This document shows, piece after piece, positions 35,451 to 43,811 of a stretch of 64,000 bases of DNA; the first letter of the stretch is position 1, and each line of letters starts with the position of its first letter. Below the pieces are notes generated by a model. That model was given only the letters and a program-made list of their open reading frames with translations. It did no database searches and was not told where the DNA came from. The stretch comes from Cupriavidus pauculus (GTDB taxonomy: Bacteria; Pseudomonadota; Gammaproteobacteria; Burkholderiales; Burkholderiaceae), in assembly GCF_002858765.1 (NCBI RefSeq), contig NZ_PJRP01000019.1, positions 79,994-143,993 of the forward strand, read 5' to 3'. The translations under genes and the position numbers were made by a program.

Positions 35451-35805
35451 GAATGGTTCTCCTGGTTGGCGCCATCTCTTGCCTGGCGGCAGGACACGGC
35501 ATCGGTCGTGAATGAACCATCGCAGTCTAGAAATCGAATGCACGCGTTAGATGTCGACTCAGGCACGTTTTTGGATCGCCATGTATCGTCCGACCCCGGC
35601 GATACAACCTGATACATATCGCGTAACGCGGTCCGGCGATCCGTAACACCATGTCGCAATGGCGGCCCCAGATACATTGCGATACATAACGCGATAGATT
35701 GCCGGCTGGCGTGCTGATATAAGTTGGCGCGAAAACCCGCGCCGGGTTTTCTTTTGTCCTTCCTCGCCAGAACAAGCCTGACCAGGCAACACCAAGAAAA
35801 ACGCC
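35451..35805. promoter_or_regulatory. Divergent control region with GATACA boxes
   Basis: GATACA starts at 35601, 35611, 35671 and 35681: two pairs each 10 bp apart, with the pairs 70 bp apart. An inverted TGTATCG at 35582 pairs with CGATACA at 35600. The longer units GATACATATCGCG and GATACATAACGCG are near copies. This looks like a multi-site operator shared by the epoxide hydrolase and P450 genes. The regulator is not encoded next to it. Confidence 0.6.
35715..35755 (+). promoter_or_regulatory. Extended -10 and leader hairpin before the P450 gene
   Basis: TGATATAAG (35715-35723) fits an extended -10. Immediately after the predicted start, GAAAACCCG (35731-35739) and CGGGTTTTC (35743-35751) form a perfect hairpin followed by TTTT. 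It has terminator form but sits in the leader, so it may attenuate transcription or protect the mRNA 5' end. Confidence 0.5.
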
Positions 35806-37017
35806 GTGATGAATTTCGAGTCTTTCGCCTCCCCCGCCTTCTTCGAGAATCCGTACCCGCTGTACGCGCAGATTCGCACCGCTGGCCCCCTGCTGCCGCT
35901 GGGCCCGAACATCTTCGTCACGGGGCGCTTCCACGTGATCGACGCCCTGCTGCGCGACCGCCGCATGGGCAAGACCTATCTGCAGAGCGTGCAGGCGCGT
36001 TACGGCGAGCCCGCCACGCACGACCCCGTGTTCCAGGCTTTGAGCCGCACGTTCCTGATGATGAATCCGCCGGCCCACACGCGGCTGCGGGCCTTGCTGA
36101 TGCAGGCCTTCAACCGTCGGCAGGTCGAGGCGCTGGCGCAGATCGTCGAGACCACCACGCGCAGCCTGCTCGACCGCATCGGCAACAAGACCGAATTCGA
36201 CCTGATCGCCGATTTCGCCTTGCCACTGCCGGTGGAAATCATCTGCCGGCTGCTCGATATTCCGGTCGAGGACGGCGTGAAGCTCGGCACGGCCGCCAGC
36301 CGGCTGGCCAGCGCGCTGGATCTGGCGCCGCTCGATGCCGGCCAGCTTGCCGAGGCCAACGAGGCGGCCCTGACGCTGGAAGCCCATTTCCGCACCGTGG
36401 TGGCCCAGCGGCGTGCGCAGCCGGGCGATGACCTGATTTCGAGCCTGCTGGCGGTCGAGGCCGACGGCGCGACGCTGACCGAGGCCGAGATCATCTCGAA
36501 CGTGATCCTGCTGTTCGTGGCTGGCCACGAGACCACGTCAAACATGATCGGCAACAGCATGATCGCGCTGTTCCGTGCGCCGGACGCGTTGCAGCGCCTG
36601 AAGGCCGGCCTGTCGGATCGGTCGCTGGTGGCCAGCGCCGTGGCGGAATGCCTGCGCCATGACGGCGCCGTGCAGATGGTGGTGCGTACGGCCTTTGAAG
36701 ACGTGACGCTGGACGACGTCAGCGTGCCGCGCGGCAGCATCGTCTTCATGCTGATCGGCGCCGCCAATCGCGATCCGGCCGCATTCAGCGAGCCCGACCG
36801 CCTTGACCTGTCCCGCGAGAGCGCGCCGTCCCTGTCCTTCGGCGGCGGCATCCACTACTGCCTGGGCGCCCGGCTGGCCACGCTGGAACTGGAATCGGCG
36901 GTGGCCGGGGTGCTCGGGCGTTTTCCGGCGTTGCAGCCCGTCGATCTCGACCAGCTGTCGTGGCATCGACGCAATAACCTGCGCGGGGTGCAGTCACTGC
37001 GCGTTCGCACGCGCTGA
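35806..37017 (+). CDS. Cytochrome P450
   Basis: 403 aa. Diagnostic motifs: the I-helix oxygen-binding AGHETTS (239-245), the ExxR pair in ECLRHDG (281-284), and the heme-binding FGGGIHYCLGARLA with axial Cys352. It is a soluble bacterial class I P450 and needs ferredoxin and reductase partners, none of which is adjacent. It diverges from an exported epoxide hydrolase, so an epoxidation-hydrolysis sequence is conceivable. The substrate is unknown. Confidence 0.93.
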   Translation: MMNFESFASPAFFENPYPLYAQIRTAGPLLPLGPNIFVTGRFHVIDALLRDRRMGKTYLQSVQARYGEPATHDPVFQALSRTFLMMNPPAHTRLRALLMQAFNRRQVEALAQIVETTTRSLLDRIGNKTEFDLIADFALPLPVEIICRLLDIPVEDGVKLGTAASRLASALDLAPLDAGQLAEANEAALTLEAHFRTVVAQRRAQPGDDLISSLLAVEADGATLTEAEIISNVILLFVAGHETTSNMIGNSMIALFRAPDALQRLKAGLSDRSLVASAVAECLRHDGAVQMVVRTAFEDVTLDDVSVPRGSIVFMLIGAANRDPAAFSEPDRLDLSRESAPSLSFGGGIHYCLGARLATLELESAVAGVLGRFPALQPVDLDQLSWHRRNNLRGVQSLRVRTR

Positions 37018-37018
37018 A

Positions 37019-37056
37019 ACCGCGCCAGGCGGGCAATGCTGGCCCGCCTGCGCGGT
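37019..37056. terminator. Strong convergent terminator hairpin
   Basis: ACCGCGC-C-AGGCGGGC (37019-37034) pairs with GCCCGCCT-GCGCGGT (37042-37056), a 15-bp stem with one bulged C and a 7-nt loop. It lies between the P450 and the convergent response-regulator gene and overlaps the latter's stop. Confidence 0.6.
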
Positions 37057-37718
37057 CAGACGACGCCCTGGCCCGCAAGGGCCTGCATCATCCGGACCGC
37101 CTCCGCCACGGACCGTGCGTTCATCTTGCGCATGGCATGCCCGCGATAGATCTTCGCGGTGATCTCGGCCACGCCCATGGCGGCCGCGATCTGCTTGTTC
37201 ATCAGGCCGGTCACCAGGTGACGCAGCACCTCGCGCTCGCGCACGGTCAGCGTCTCCCAGCAGGCGCGCAGGCCGCGCAGCGACAGCTCAGCCTCCAGCC
37301 GCTTCATGTCGCGGTCCAACGCGGCGATCACGGCGTCGATCATCTCCTGGTCCCGGAACGGCTTGACCAGGAAGTCAACCGCTCCGGCTTTCATGGCCGT
37401 GACGGTCATGCGGATATCGCCGTGGCCGCTCATAAACACGATGGGCATGTGCGGCAGGCCCTTGTCCACGATCGACTTCTGGAATGCCAGCCCGCTCTGG
37501 CCGCGCAGCCGGACGTCCAGCACCAGGCATGCCGGGCCTTCGGCTTCGGGCGCGCGCAGGAATTCTTCGACCGACGCGAAGGCCCTAACCCGCAGGTCGA
37601 TCGATTCCAGCAGGCCAACCAGCGCGCCGCGCACCAGTTCATCGTCGTCCACCACATAGACGGTGCCTTGCACGAAGTCGAGCGCGTCCGCCTGGGGGCT
37701 AAGGTCAATGGTGGACAT
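37056..37718 (-). CDS. FixJ/NarL-type response regulator
   Basis: 220 aa. The receiver domain (about 18-132) has the acidic pocket VYVVDDDE, the phosphoacceptor Asp in ACLVLDVRLRGQSG, and Lys in FLVKPFRD. A LuxR-type HTH follows (LTVREREVLRHLVTGLMNKQ). Its start lies 14 nt inside the molybdenum hydroxylase gene, so it is the last gene of that operon. Its likely partner is the GAF kinase transcribed divergently from the other end of the operon. Confidence 0.92.
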   Translation of the reverse strand: MSTIDLSPQADALDFVQGTVYVVDDDELVRGALVGLLESIDLRVRAFASVEEFLRAPEAEGPACLVLDVRLRGQSGLAFQKSIVDKGLPHMPIVFMSGHGDIRMTVTAMKAGAVDFLVKPFRDQEMIDAVIAALDRDMKRLEAELSLRGLRACWETLTVREREVLRHLVTGLMNKQIAAAMGVAEITAKIYRGHAMRKMNARSVAEAVRMMQALAGQGVV

Positions 37719-40539
37719 GATCGGAACCCCTGGCGCGCACGCCGTCAGTCATGCATCCGTCCAACGCGCGCCGCACCACATCGGGCGTGGCGGGCGCCTG
37801 CCGGATGCGTACGCCGGTGGCGTCGTGGATGGCGTTCAGGATGGCCGCCGCGGTGGGCACCAGCGCCGGTTCCCCGATGCCCTTGGCACCGTAGGGCCCC
37901 AGCGCCGTGGGCGCCTCGATGAAGATCGCCCGCACCTCAGGCATGTCGTGCACGGTCGGAATCAGGTAGTCATGCAGGTTGTTGTGCTTGCCGGGATGGT
38001 ATTGCTCCATCAGCGCCAGGCCCACGCCCTGCGCCACCGCGCCTTCGACCTGCCCTTCCAGCAGTGTGGGATTGACCATGCGCCCGACGTCGTGCGCGGC
38101 CACCACCTTAAGCACCCGCACCCGCCCGCTTTCGCAATCGACCAGTACTTCCGCCATCTGCGCGCCGAAGGCATAGGTGGCATAGGGGTTGCCCTGACCC
38201 GCATCGTCAAGCGCGGTGATCGGTGGATCGAAGCTTTCCTCGGCGGCAACGGCATAGCCGTGCGCATCCGCCGGCCGTGCGCGGAGGTCCAGTGGGCGGC
38301 CTTCGATGCGCAGGCCGTCCGCGTGGGCGGAAATCGTGGCATCGGCGGGGGCATTCGCCAGCCGCAGCAACTGCTGCCGCAACGCCGTGCCCGCCAGGAA
38401 CGCGGCGCGCCCCGTGATAAATGTCTGTCGCGATGCCGATGTGCGGCCGCAATCGGGGGTCAGGTGCGTGTCCGGCCCGACAATGTGCAGCCGGTCCACC
38501 GGCACGCCCAGCGCATCGGCCGCGATCTGCGGAATCACGGTATTGGCGCCCTGTCCGGCATCGACGGCGCCCTGGTGCAGCACGATGGTGCCGTCGGGCC
38601 GCACGCCGAATCGCACCGTCGACGGATTCGGCAATGCCGTATTCCCGCACCCATAGAAGAACGCCGCGATGCCCACGCCGTACCGAAGCGGCCCGGGGGC
38701 CGACGCATTGCGCGTGGCAATACGTGCGCGGGCCTCGCGCCAGGCCGGTCGCAGCGCGTCCAGGCATTCGGTCAGCCCGACGCTCTGGTCCAGCACCTGG
38801 CCCGTTGGCAGCGAATCACCGGCGCGCAGCGCGTTCATCGCCCGGAATTCCAGCGGGTCGATGCCGGCCTGGTGCGCCAGTTCGTCGATCAGCTGTTCCT
38901 GCGACATCATGGTCTGCGGCACACCAAAGCCCCGGAACGCGCCGGCTGGCGTGATATGCGTATGCACGGCGCGCGAGTGGGCGAGGTAGTGCGGAATGAC
39001 GTAGGGGCCGCCGGCATGAACCGGCACCCGGTTGGCCACGGCGGTGCCCCACGACGCGAACGCGCCGGTGTTGTAATCGCCGTCGAATTCCACCGCGCAC
39101 AGGCGCCCGTCCGCATCGGCCGCCATGGTCGACACGATCCGGGCAGGATGGCGCTTGGTGGAAGTCGCCATCGACTCCTCGCGCGAGAACACCATGCCGA
39201 TCGGGCCATCCACATGCCACGCGGCAAGCGCCAGCCACGGCTGGACGCTCATGTCCAGCTTGCCGCCGAATCCGCCGCCCACGGCAGTGGCCACCACGCG
39301 CACCCGTTCCGGCGCAACGCCGAGGATACGTGCAAGATCCGCGCGATGCGGATGCGGCGCCTGCGTGGACGAATGGATCTCCACCCTGTCACCCACGCGC
39401 TGCGCCCAGCCGGCTTCCGGCTCCAGGTAGGCATGCTCGACGAAGCTGGACGTAAACGTGGCACTGGCGACGTAGCGCGCATCCCGGAGCCCAGCCGCTG
39501 CATCGCCACGGCGTACCAGACCTTCGATCAGGATATTGTCCGGCCGCGCGGCATGCAGTACCGGGCTGTCGTCCTGCGTGGCGTCGTCCACGGTCAGCAC
39601 CGGCGTCAGCGGTTCCCAGGTCACCGGAAAACGCTGCAGGTCCAGCGCCATCATCGCTTCGGGCTCGCCGACGATCAAGGCGACGGCTTCCAGGTAGTGG
39701 CGCGTTTCGTCGACCGCCAGCACGGGCTGGTCGGCGTAAGGCGTGGCCACGCCATGGAGGTTGAGCCCCGGCACATCGGCATGCGTCAGCACGCGCCTCA
39801 CGCCTGGATGCGCCGCGCGCCAGCCATCAATATCGCCAAAGGTGAAGCGCGCCCGATGATGGGGGCTGCGAACCGCGCGCAGCACCAGGCTGCCCACCGG
39901 CCAGCCGTCGGCGCCAAAGTGCTGGCTGCCATCGACCTTTTCCGGCCCGTCGAGCCGGGTCAGGGGCACGCCCACCGCCGGCCCCTGCCCAGGCGGCAAG
40001 GTGCATGGCCAGGGGGCGACGCCGCATCCCACCTCGGTCACGGCGTCGACGATCTTCTGGTAGCCGGTGCAACGGCACAGTACGCCGTCGATGGCGTCGC
40101 GTGCGCTGGCGCGGTCCGTCACGCGGCCGGCGTCGATGGCAGCCGCCGACGCCAGCAGCATGCCCGGCGTGCAGAAGCCACATTGCACGGCCTGGTGGGC
40201 CAGGAATGCCTGCTGAAGGCGGCCACCGCATTGCGTACCCGCAGCGATGCCCTCGACGGTCACCACGCTGCGGCCGGCCACCTGCCCCACGGGCACCAGG
40301 CAGGCGTAGCGCGCCTCGCCATCCACCAGCACCGTACAACTGCCGCAGTCACCCTGACGACAGCCTTCCTTGGTACCGAATTGGCGCAGGTCGGTGCGCA
40401 GGTGGTCGAGCAGCCGCAGCGACGGGTCGGCCGGCAAGGGATGCCACACGCCATTGAGCGCGAACCCCTCGGCATCTGGCGGAACAGCCGGTTCAGCGGT
40501 CGCAACCGCACCGACGTCCTCAAACAGCGGAATCGTCAC
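37705..40539 (-). CDS. Fused [2Fe-2S]-molybdopterin hydroxylase (xanthine dehydrogenase family)
   Basis: 944 aa from GTG at 40539, chosen for AGGAG seven bases upstream; the first ATG (40584) lacks this. Residues ~1-170 hold two [2Fe-2S] clusters: GCRQGDCGSC plus a later Cys, and QCGFCTPGM plus LCRCTGY. The rest is the molybdopterin subunit, with VGGGFGGK, ITPAGAFRGFGVPQ and the catalytic Glu in KGIGEPALVPTAA. The two parts are usually separate genes (CoxS and CoxL types). It should hydroxylate an aromatic heterocycle or oxidise an aldehyde together with the FAD subunit encoded upstream. Confidence 0.9.
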   Translation of the reverse strand: MTIPLFEDVGAVATAEPAVPPDAEGFALNGVWHPLPADPSLRLLDHLRTDLRQFGTKEGCRQGDCGSCTVLVDGEARYACLVPVGQVAGRSVVTVEGIAAGTQCGGRLQQAFLAHQAVQCGFCTPGMLLASAAAIDAGRVTDRASARDAIDGVLCRCTGYQKIVDAVTEVGCGVAPWPCTLPPGQGPAVGVPLTRLDGPEKVDGSQHFGADGWPVGSLVLRAVRSPHHRARFTFGDIDGWRAAHPGVRRVLTHADVPGLNLHGVATPYADQPVLAVDETRHYLEAVALIVGEPEAMMALDLQRFPVTWEPLTPVLTVDDATQDDSPVLHAARPDNILIEGLVRRGDAAAGLRDARYVASATFTSSFVEHAYLEPEAGWAQRVGDRVEIHSSTQAPHPHRADLARILGVAPERVRVVATAVGGGFGGKLDMSVQPWLALAAWHVDGPIGMVFSREESMATSTKRHPARIVSTMAADADGRLCAVEFDGDYNTGAFASWGTAVANRVPVHAGGPYVIPHYLAHSRAVHTHITPAGAFRGFGVPQTMMSQEQLIDELAHQAGIDPLEFRAMNALRAGDSLPTGQVLDQSVGLTECLDALRPAWREARARIATRNASAPGPLRYGVGIAAFFYGCGNTALPNPSTVRFGVRPDGTIVLHQGAVDAGQGANTVIPQIAADALGVPVDRLHIVGPDTHLTPDCGRTSASRQTFITGRAAFLAGTALRQQLLRLANAPADATISAHADGLRIEGRPLDLRARPADAHGYAVAAEESFDPPITALDDAGQGNPYATYAFGAQMAEVLVDCESGRVRVLKVVAAHDVGRMVNPTLLEGQVEGAVAQGVGLALMEQYHPGKHNNLHDYLIPTVHDMPEVRAIFIEAPTALGPYGAKGIGEPALVPTAAAILNAIHDATGVRIRQAPATPDVVRRALDGCMTDGVRARGSDHVHH

Positions 40540-41371
40540 GGGCTGACTCCTGGAGACATTGGCCGACTGCCCGCGCAATGGCAAGCCGGGCGAGATCGAT
40601 ACGATGAACCGCCGTGGCGCGGCAATCGTCGATGGGTGACAACACCGTCAGCGATGCGTCCGCCACCACGGCGGCAAGCTCTCGCCGGGGGCGGCCGACG
40701 AGCGCGGCCTCCAGCGCGGTCATCCGCAGCGGCACCTCCGAGGCGCCGCCGACCGCGATGGCGGCGCTGGCCAGCGTATCGTCATCGGCCATGCGCACGC
40801 GGACAGCCGCCGACACCACGGCCAATGCCATCCCATCGCGATTGGTGCATTTTACAAAGGCCGTACGCGCCGGCACTGCGGGGAGTGCGAACGTCACGGC
40901 CACCAGCAGTTCATCGGCCGCCAGCGCGGTACGGTGACTGCCCAGCACGAAGTCGCGCAGCGGCAAACGGCGTACGCCCCGCAGGCTGGCCAGTTCGACC
41001 TCGGCATCCAGTGCCAGCAACGGCGGCATGCCGTCGGCCACCGGCGACCCATGGCACAGATTGCCGCCGAGGGTGCCCTGTACGCGGATCTGCCGCGAAC
41101 CCACGCCCGCCGCGGCATCGCGCAGCGCCACGGGCAGCCACGTCGACTGGACGATAGTCTCCCAGGGGGTGGCCGCACCGATCCGGACGATGCCGTCGTG
41201 GCGCGCGATGCCGCGCAGCGCGTCGATGCTGCTGATATCCACCCATTCGTGCCGGCCGGGCACGAGCGCCGGCGCCGCGAAGCAGTCCGTGGCGCCGCAC
41301 AGCACGCGCCGCGGCCGCTCTGCGAGCCTGGCAAGCGCGGCGTCGATGGTATGGGGGCGAAGATAGTGCAT
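40520..41371 (-). CDS. FAD-binding subunit of molybdopterin hydroxylase (CoxM-like)
   Basis: 283 aa. MHYLRPHTIDAALARLAERP opens the FAD domain. GATDCFAAPALVPGRH and the flavin-binding VGSRQIRVQGTLGGNLCHGSP mark the molybdopterin dehydrogenase FAD family. It passes electrons from the iron-sulfur clusters to an acceptor. Its start follows the TetR stop by 2 bp, and its end overlaps the fused subunit start by 20 nt. Confidence 0.9.
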   Translation of the reverse strand: MHYLRPHTIDAALARLAERPRRVLCGATDCFAAPALVPGRHEWVDISSIDALRGIARHDGIVRIGAATPWETIVQSTWLPVALRDAAAGVGSRQIRVQGTLGGNLCHGSPVADGMPPLLALDAEVELASLRGVRRLPLRDFVLGSHRTALAADELLVAVTFALPAVPARTAFVKCTNRDGMALAVVSAAVRVRMADDDTLASAAIAVGGASEVPLRMTALEAALVGRPRRELAAVVADASLTVLSPIDDCRATAVHRIDLARLAIARAVGQCLQESARDDSAV

Positions 41372-41373
41372 GG

Positions 41374-42057
41374 TCAGGCGGGCTGGCCGCTGGCTGGCGC
41401 ATCCGCACGAACCGTGCGCAATACGCTGTCAATCACAAACGACTCCCAGCGTTGCACGGCCTCGGGAGTATCAAGTTCCTCGCCCAGAAACGCGGACAGC
41501 GTGTATCGATTCGACGTATAGAAATACGCCGGCGAGGCGATCAGCAAAAAGACGTCGCGCGCATTCAGGTCCGGGCGAAACAAGCCTTTGGCAATGCCGC
41601 TGGCCAGGATCTGCTCAATGATCCGCATCGCATGGGACGAGTATTCGCCCCGGCGATCCGACTTGGACACATGGCGGCCCTTGTGCAGATTTTCCGTATT
41701 GAGCAGATTGACGAAATCGGGGTTGCGCCGGTAGTAGTCCATCTTGAAACGGATCACGGTCTTCAGCGCTTCGACGGGGTCCGACGCATCGGGTGCCACC
41801 TTGGCCTCGGCCTCGTCCATCCGACGGTAGATGCCTTCCAGCACCGCGATGAACAGCCCCTCCTTGCTGCCGTAGTAATAGTAGATCATCCGGTCATAGG
41901 ACTTCGCCAGACTGGAGATCTTTTCCACGCTGCCGCCTTCATAGCCGTAGCGCGCGAAGACCTTGGTCGCCGCGCGAAGAATCTTGTCGCGGGTGGCCTG
42001 CGCCGCGGCCTCCCGGACGCCGGTGCCACGCACGGCCTTTTTTGCTGCTTGTGTCAT
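41374..42057 (-). CDS. TetR-family regulator of the molybdenum hydroxylase operon
   Basis: 227 aa from MTQAAKKAV; AGGAG four bases upstream fixes the start. The HTH is in ATKVFARYGYEGGSVEKISS and YDRMIYYYYGSKEGLFIAV; the C-terminal ligand domain is unlike other families by eye. It is the first gene of the operon and probably represses both this promoter and the divergent kinase promoter through two matching operator cores. The inducer may be the hydroxylase substrate. Confidence 0.9.
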   Translation of the reverse strand: MTQAAKKAVRGTGVREAAAQATRDKILRAATKVFARYGYEGGSVEKISSLAKSYDRMIYYYYGSKEGLFIAVLEGIYRRMDEAEAKVAPDASDPVEALKTVIRFKMDYYRRNPDFVNLLNTENLHKGRHVSKSDRRGEYSSHAMRIIEQILASGIAKGLFRPDLNARDVFLLIASPAYFYTSNRYTLSAFLGEELDTPEAVQRWESFVIDSVLRTVRADAPASGQPA

Positions 42058-42138
42058 ATCGCTCCTAGGACAGCGGCCCGTCGCCGCTGACTCATGAATC
42101 CTCACCGATGGATTCGTTCCAATGTCATTTCATACAGG

Positions 42139-42188
42139 GAACACTACATGAGCGAACGGATGATACTAGGCGCGCCCGCCAATCGCAA
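42139..42188 (-). promoter_or_regulatory. Promoter and operator of the TetR-molybdenum hydroxylase operon
   Basis: On the minus strand, TTGCGA (42188-42183) and TATCAT (42165-42160) are 17 bp apart, a good sigma-70 promoter. The operator core CACTACATGAG (42142-42152, plus-strand reading) begins a few bases downstream, covering the transcription start. Confidence 0.55.
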
Positions 42189-42282
42189 GACGAATCCTTA
42201 AAGTCTTTTATATTCAATGCATTGATCGTTGAAGACGGCCTAATTTCAATGGCCTTTCAGCACCCGCGCAACGCTCGGGCAT

Positions 42283-42344
42283 TTGTCAATTCCAAAAACA
42301 ATGTGCTAAGGTTGATTTATGGAGCGTTCACTACATGAGTGGCG
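42283..42344 (+). promoter_or_regulatory. Promoter and second operator for the kinase gene
   Basis: TTGTCA (42283-42288) and an extended -10 TGCTAAGGT (42304-42312) precede a second copy of CACTACATGAG (42329-42339), here within the quasi-palindrome CACT-ACATG-AGTG. The position relative to the predicted start mirrors the first promoter. Confidence 0.5.
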
Positions 42345-42407
42345 ATTCGCGAAGGCGCCTGGCCGGATCGAACAGAACGCACGATCAGCGGGCAAGAGGT
42401 AAAGAAC

Positions 42408-43778
42408 ATGAATAACGAACTCGACGATTTCCGGCGCACCGTTCCGGCGCATGCCAGCCGCCCTGCGGGCCCCGACCGCAACCCTGCCGAGATTGCGCCG
42501 CCGGACATGCAGGCACTGCGCCAGATCTCGCACAGCCTCTCCACAGAGGTCACGCCCGCCAGGCGCATCGAAACGCTGCTGCACGCCGCGCTGCAAAGTA
42601 CCGGCGCCTCCTGGGGATGCCTCACCGTGCTGCAGGATGGCGACTGGGACATCGCGGCCAGCGCCGTGGCGTCAGACCGGCTGCTGACACTTGCCGACCC
42701 GGATGCCTTTTTGCTTCCGGTCGCCATGGGCGTGTTGCCCACCGCCATCCTCGATGCGGCCGCCCGCCTGCACAACGGGCTGGTTTTGGAGGACGCCCTG
42801 GCGTCCTCCAGTTGGCAGACCGACGACTACATACGCCGCTTCCGCCCCCGTTCCGTGATCTGCGTGCCAATGCGCTGCAACGGCGGACTGGTCGGCGCCC
42901 TCTACCTGGAACACCTCCATACGCCAGGCGCATTTACGCCGACGCGGACAGCCGTGGTGGAAATCATCGCGCTGCAGGCCGGGTTTGCCCTGGAGAACGC
43001 CCGCTTGCACGACGCGCTGTCAGAACAATGCGCGCGCCTGAGCAGCACCGAGGAAAAGATGCGCGACACGCTGTCGGAACTGGCACGCGCCAGCCGCTTC
43101 CAGGCGTATGGCGAGCTGGTCGCGTCGATCGTGCACGAGATGGCACAGCCTGTCACCGCGCTGGACTCATCGGCCCGCGCGGGGCTGCGCTGGCTTGACC
43201 GGAGCAGCCCCAATATCGATGGCGCCCGCGAGATGCTCGCCCATATTTCGGCATGCGCGCTGCGTGCGCGCACCATCATCAACGGCCTGCGCGCCAAGGC
43301 CCGGCAGGCGCCCCCAACCTTCACCCTTTTCGATCTCGATGACGCCCTGCAGGAGGTGGCCGGCATGGTCGCGGCCACCCTTGACGCCATGAACGTGGAA
43401 CTGCGCCTGGATGGTCCGCCTTGTGCCACGCCCTTGCGCGGCGAGCGCGTGCCGTTGCAGCAGGCCATCGTCAACCTGCTGATGAACGGCGCGGAATCGA
43501 TGCTGGACATGCCCACCGGCAAGCGGCTGCTGACCCTGGCGTGCGAGCCCGTGCAAGACGTGTTGCATATCCATATCGACGACCACGGCGAAGGCTTCGC
43601 GCCCGAGTTGGCTGACCGCATCTTCGAGCCGCTGTTCACGACCAAGCCCAACGGCATGGGCATGGGCCTGGGCATCTGCCGGTCCATCGTCGATGCCCAT
43701 CACGGCCGGCTCGACCTGACGCAGCGCCCCGCAGGCGGCACGCGGGCCACCATCACATTGCCGCGCCTGGCCAGCTAG
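42408..43778 (+). CDS. GAF-domain sensor histidine kinase, FixL/NtrB-like
   Basis: 456 aa from MNNELDD with AGAGG upstream. A GAF domain (about 55-200) is followed by a HisKA dimerisation helix with the phosphorylated His in ASIVHEMAQPVTALD, and an HATPase domain (NLLMNGAESM, DHGEGFAPEL, GMGMGLGICRSI). No membrane segment is seen, so it is cytoplasmic and senses an internal ligand. It diverges from the molybdenum hydroxylase operon, whose last gene is a FixJ-like regulator; together they form a split two-component system. Confidence 0.9.
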   Translation: MNNELDDFRRTVPAHASRPAGPDRNPAEIAPPDMQALRQISHSLSTEVTPARRIETLLHAALQSTGASWGCLTVLQDGDWDIAASAVASDRLLTLADPDAFLLPVAMGVLPTAILDAAARLHNGLVLEDALASSSWQTDDYIRRFRPRSVICVPMRCNGGLVGALYLEHLHTPGAFTPTRTAVVEIIALQAGFALENARLHDALSEQCARLSSTEEKMRDTLSELARASRFQAYGELVASIVHEMAQPVTALDSSARAGLRWLDRSSPNIDGAREMLAHISACALRARTIINGLRAKARQAPPTFTLFDLDDALQEVAGMVAATLDAMNVELRLDGPPCATPLRGERVPLQQAIVNLLMNGAESMLDMPTGKRLLTLACEPVQDVLHIHIDDHGEGFAPELADRIFEPLFTTKPNGMGMGLGICRSIVDAHHGRLDLTQRPAGGTRATITLPRLAS

Positions 43779-43798
43779 ACCAGTCGGGCTGGCCAGGC
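43765..43798. terminator. Convergent terminator hairpin
   Basis: GCCTGGCCAGC (43765-43775) pairs perfectly with GCTGGCCAGGC (43788-43798). It overlaps the kinase stop and precedes the convergent lipoprotein gene. Confidence 0.5.
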
Positions 43799-43811
43799 TG
43801 GAGTCTGGCGA

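Noticed and set aside
37663..41157. 1164-codon open frame on the plus strand opposite the molybdenum hydroxylase genes
   Set aside because: It is the antisense of two well-recognised genes; its product is rich in Arg, His and Gly with no domain. Long antisense frames are expected at this G+C content.
42108..42338. 76-codon plus-strand frame in the TetR/kinase intergenic region
   Set aside because: It spans both predicted promoters and operators, lacks a Shine-Dalgarno and matches nothing.
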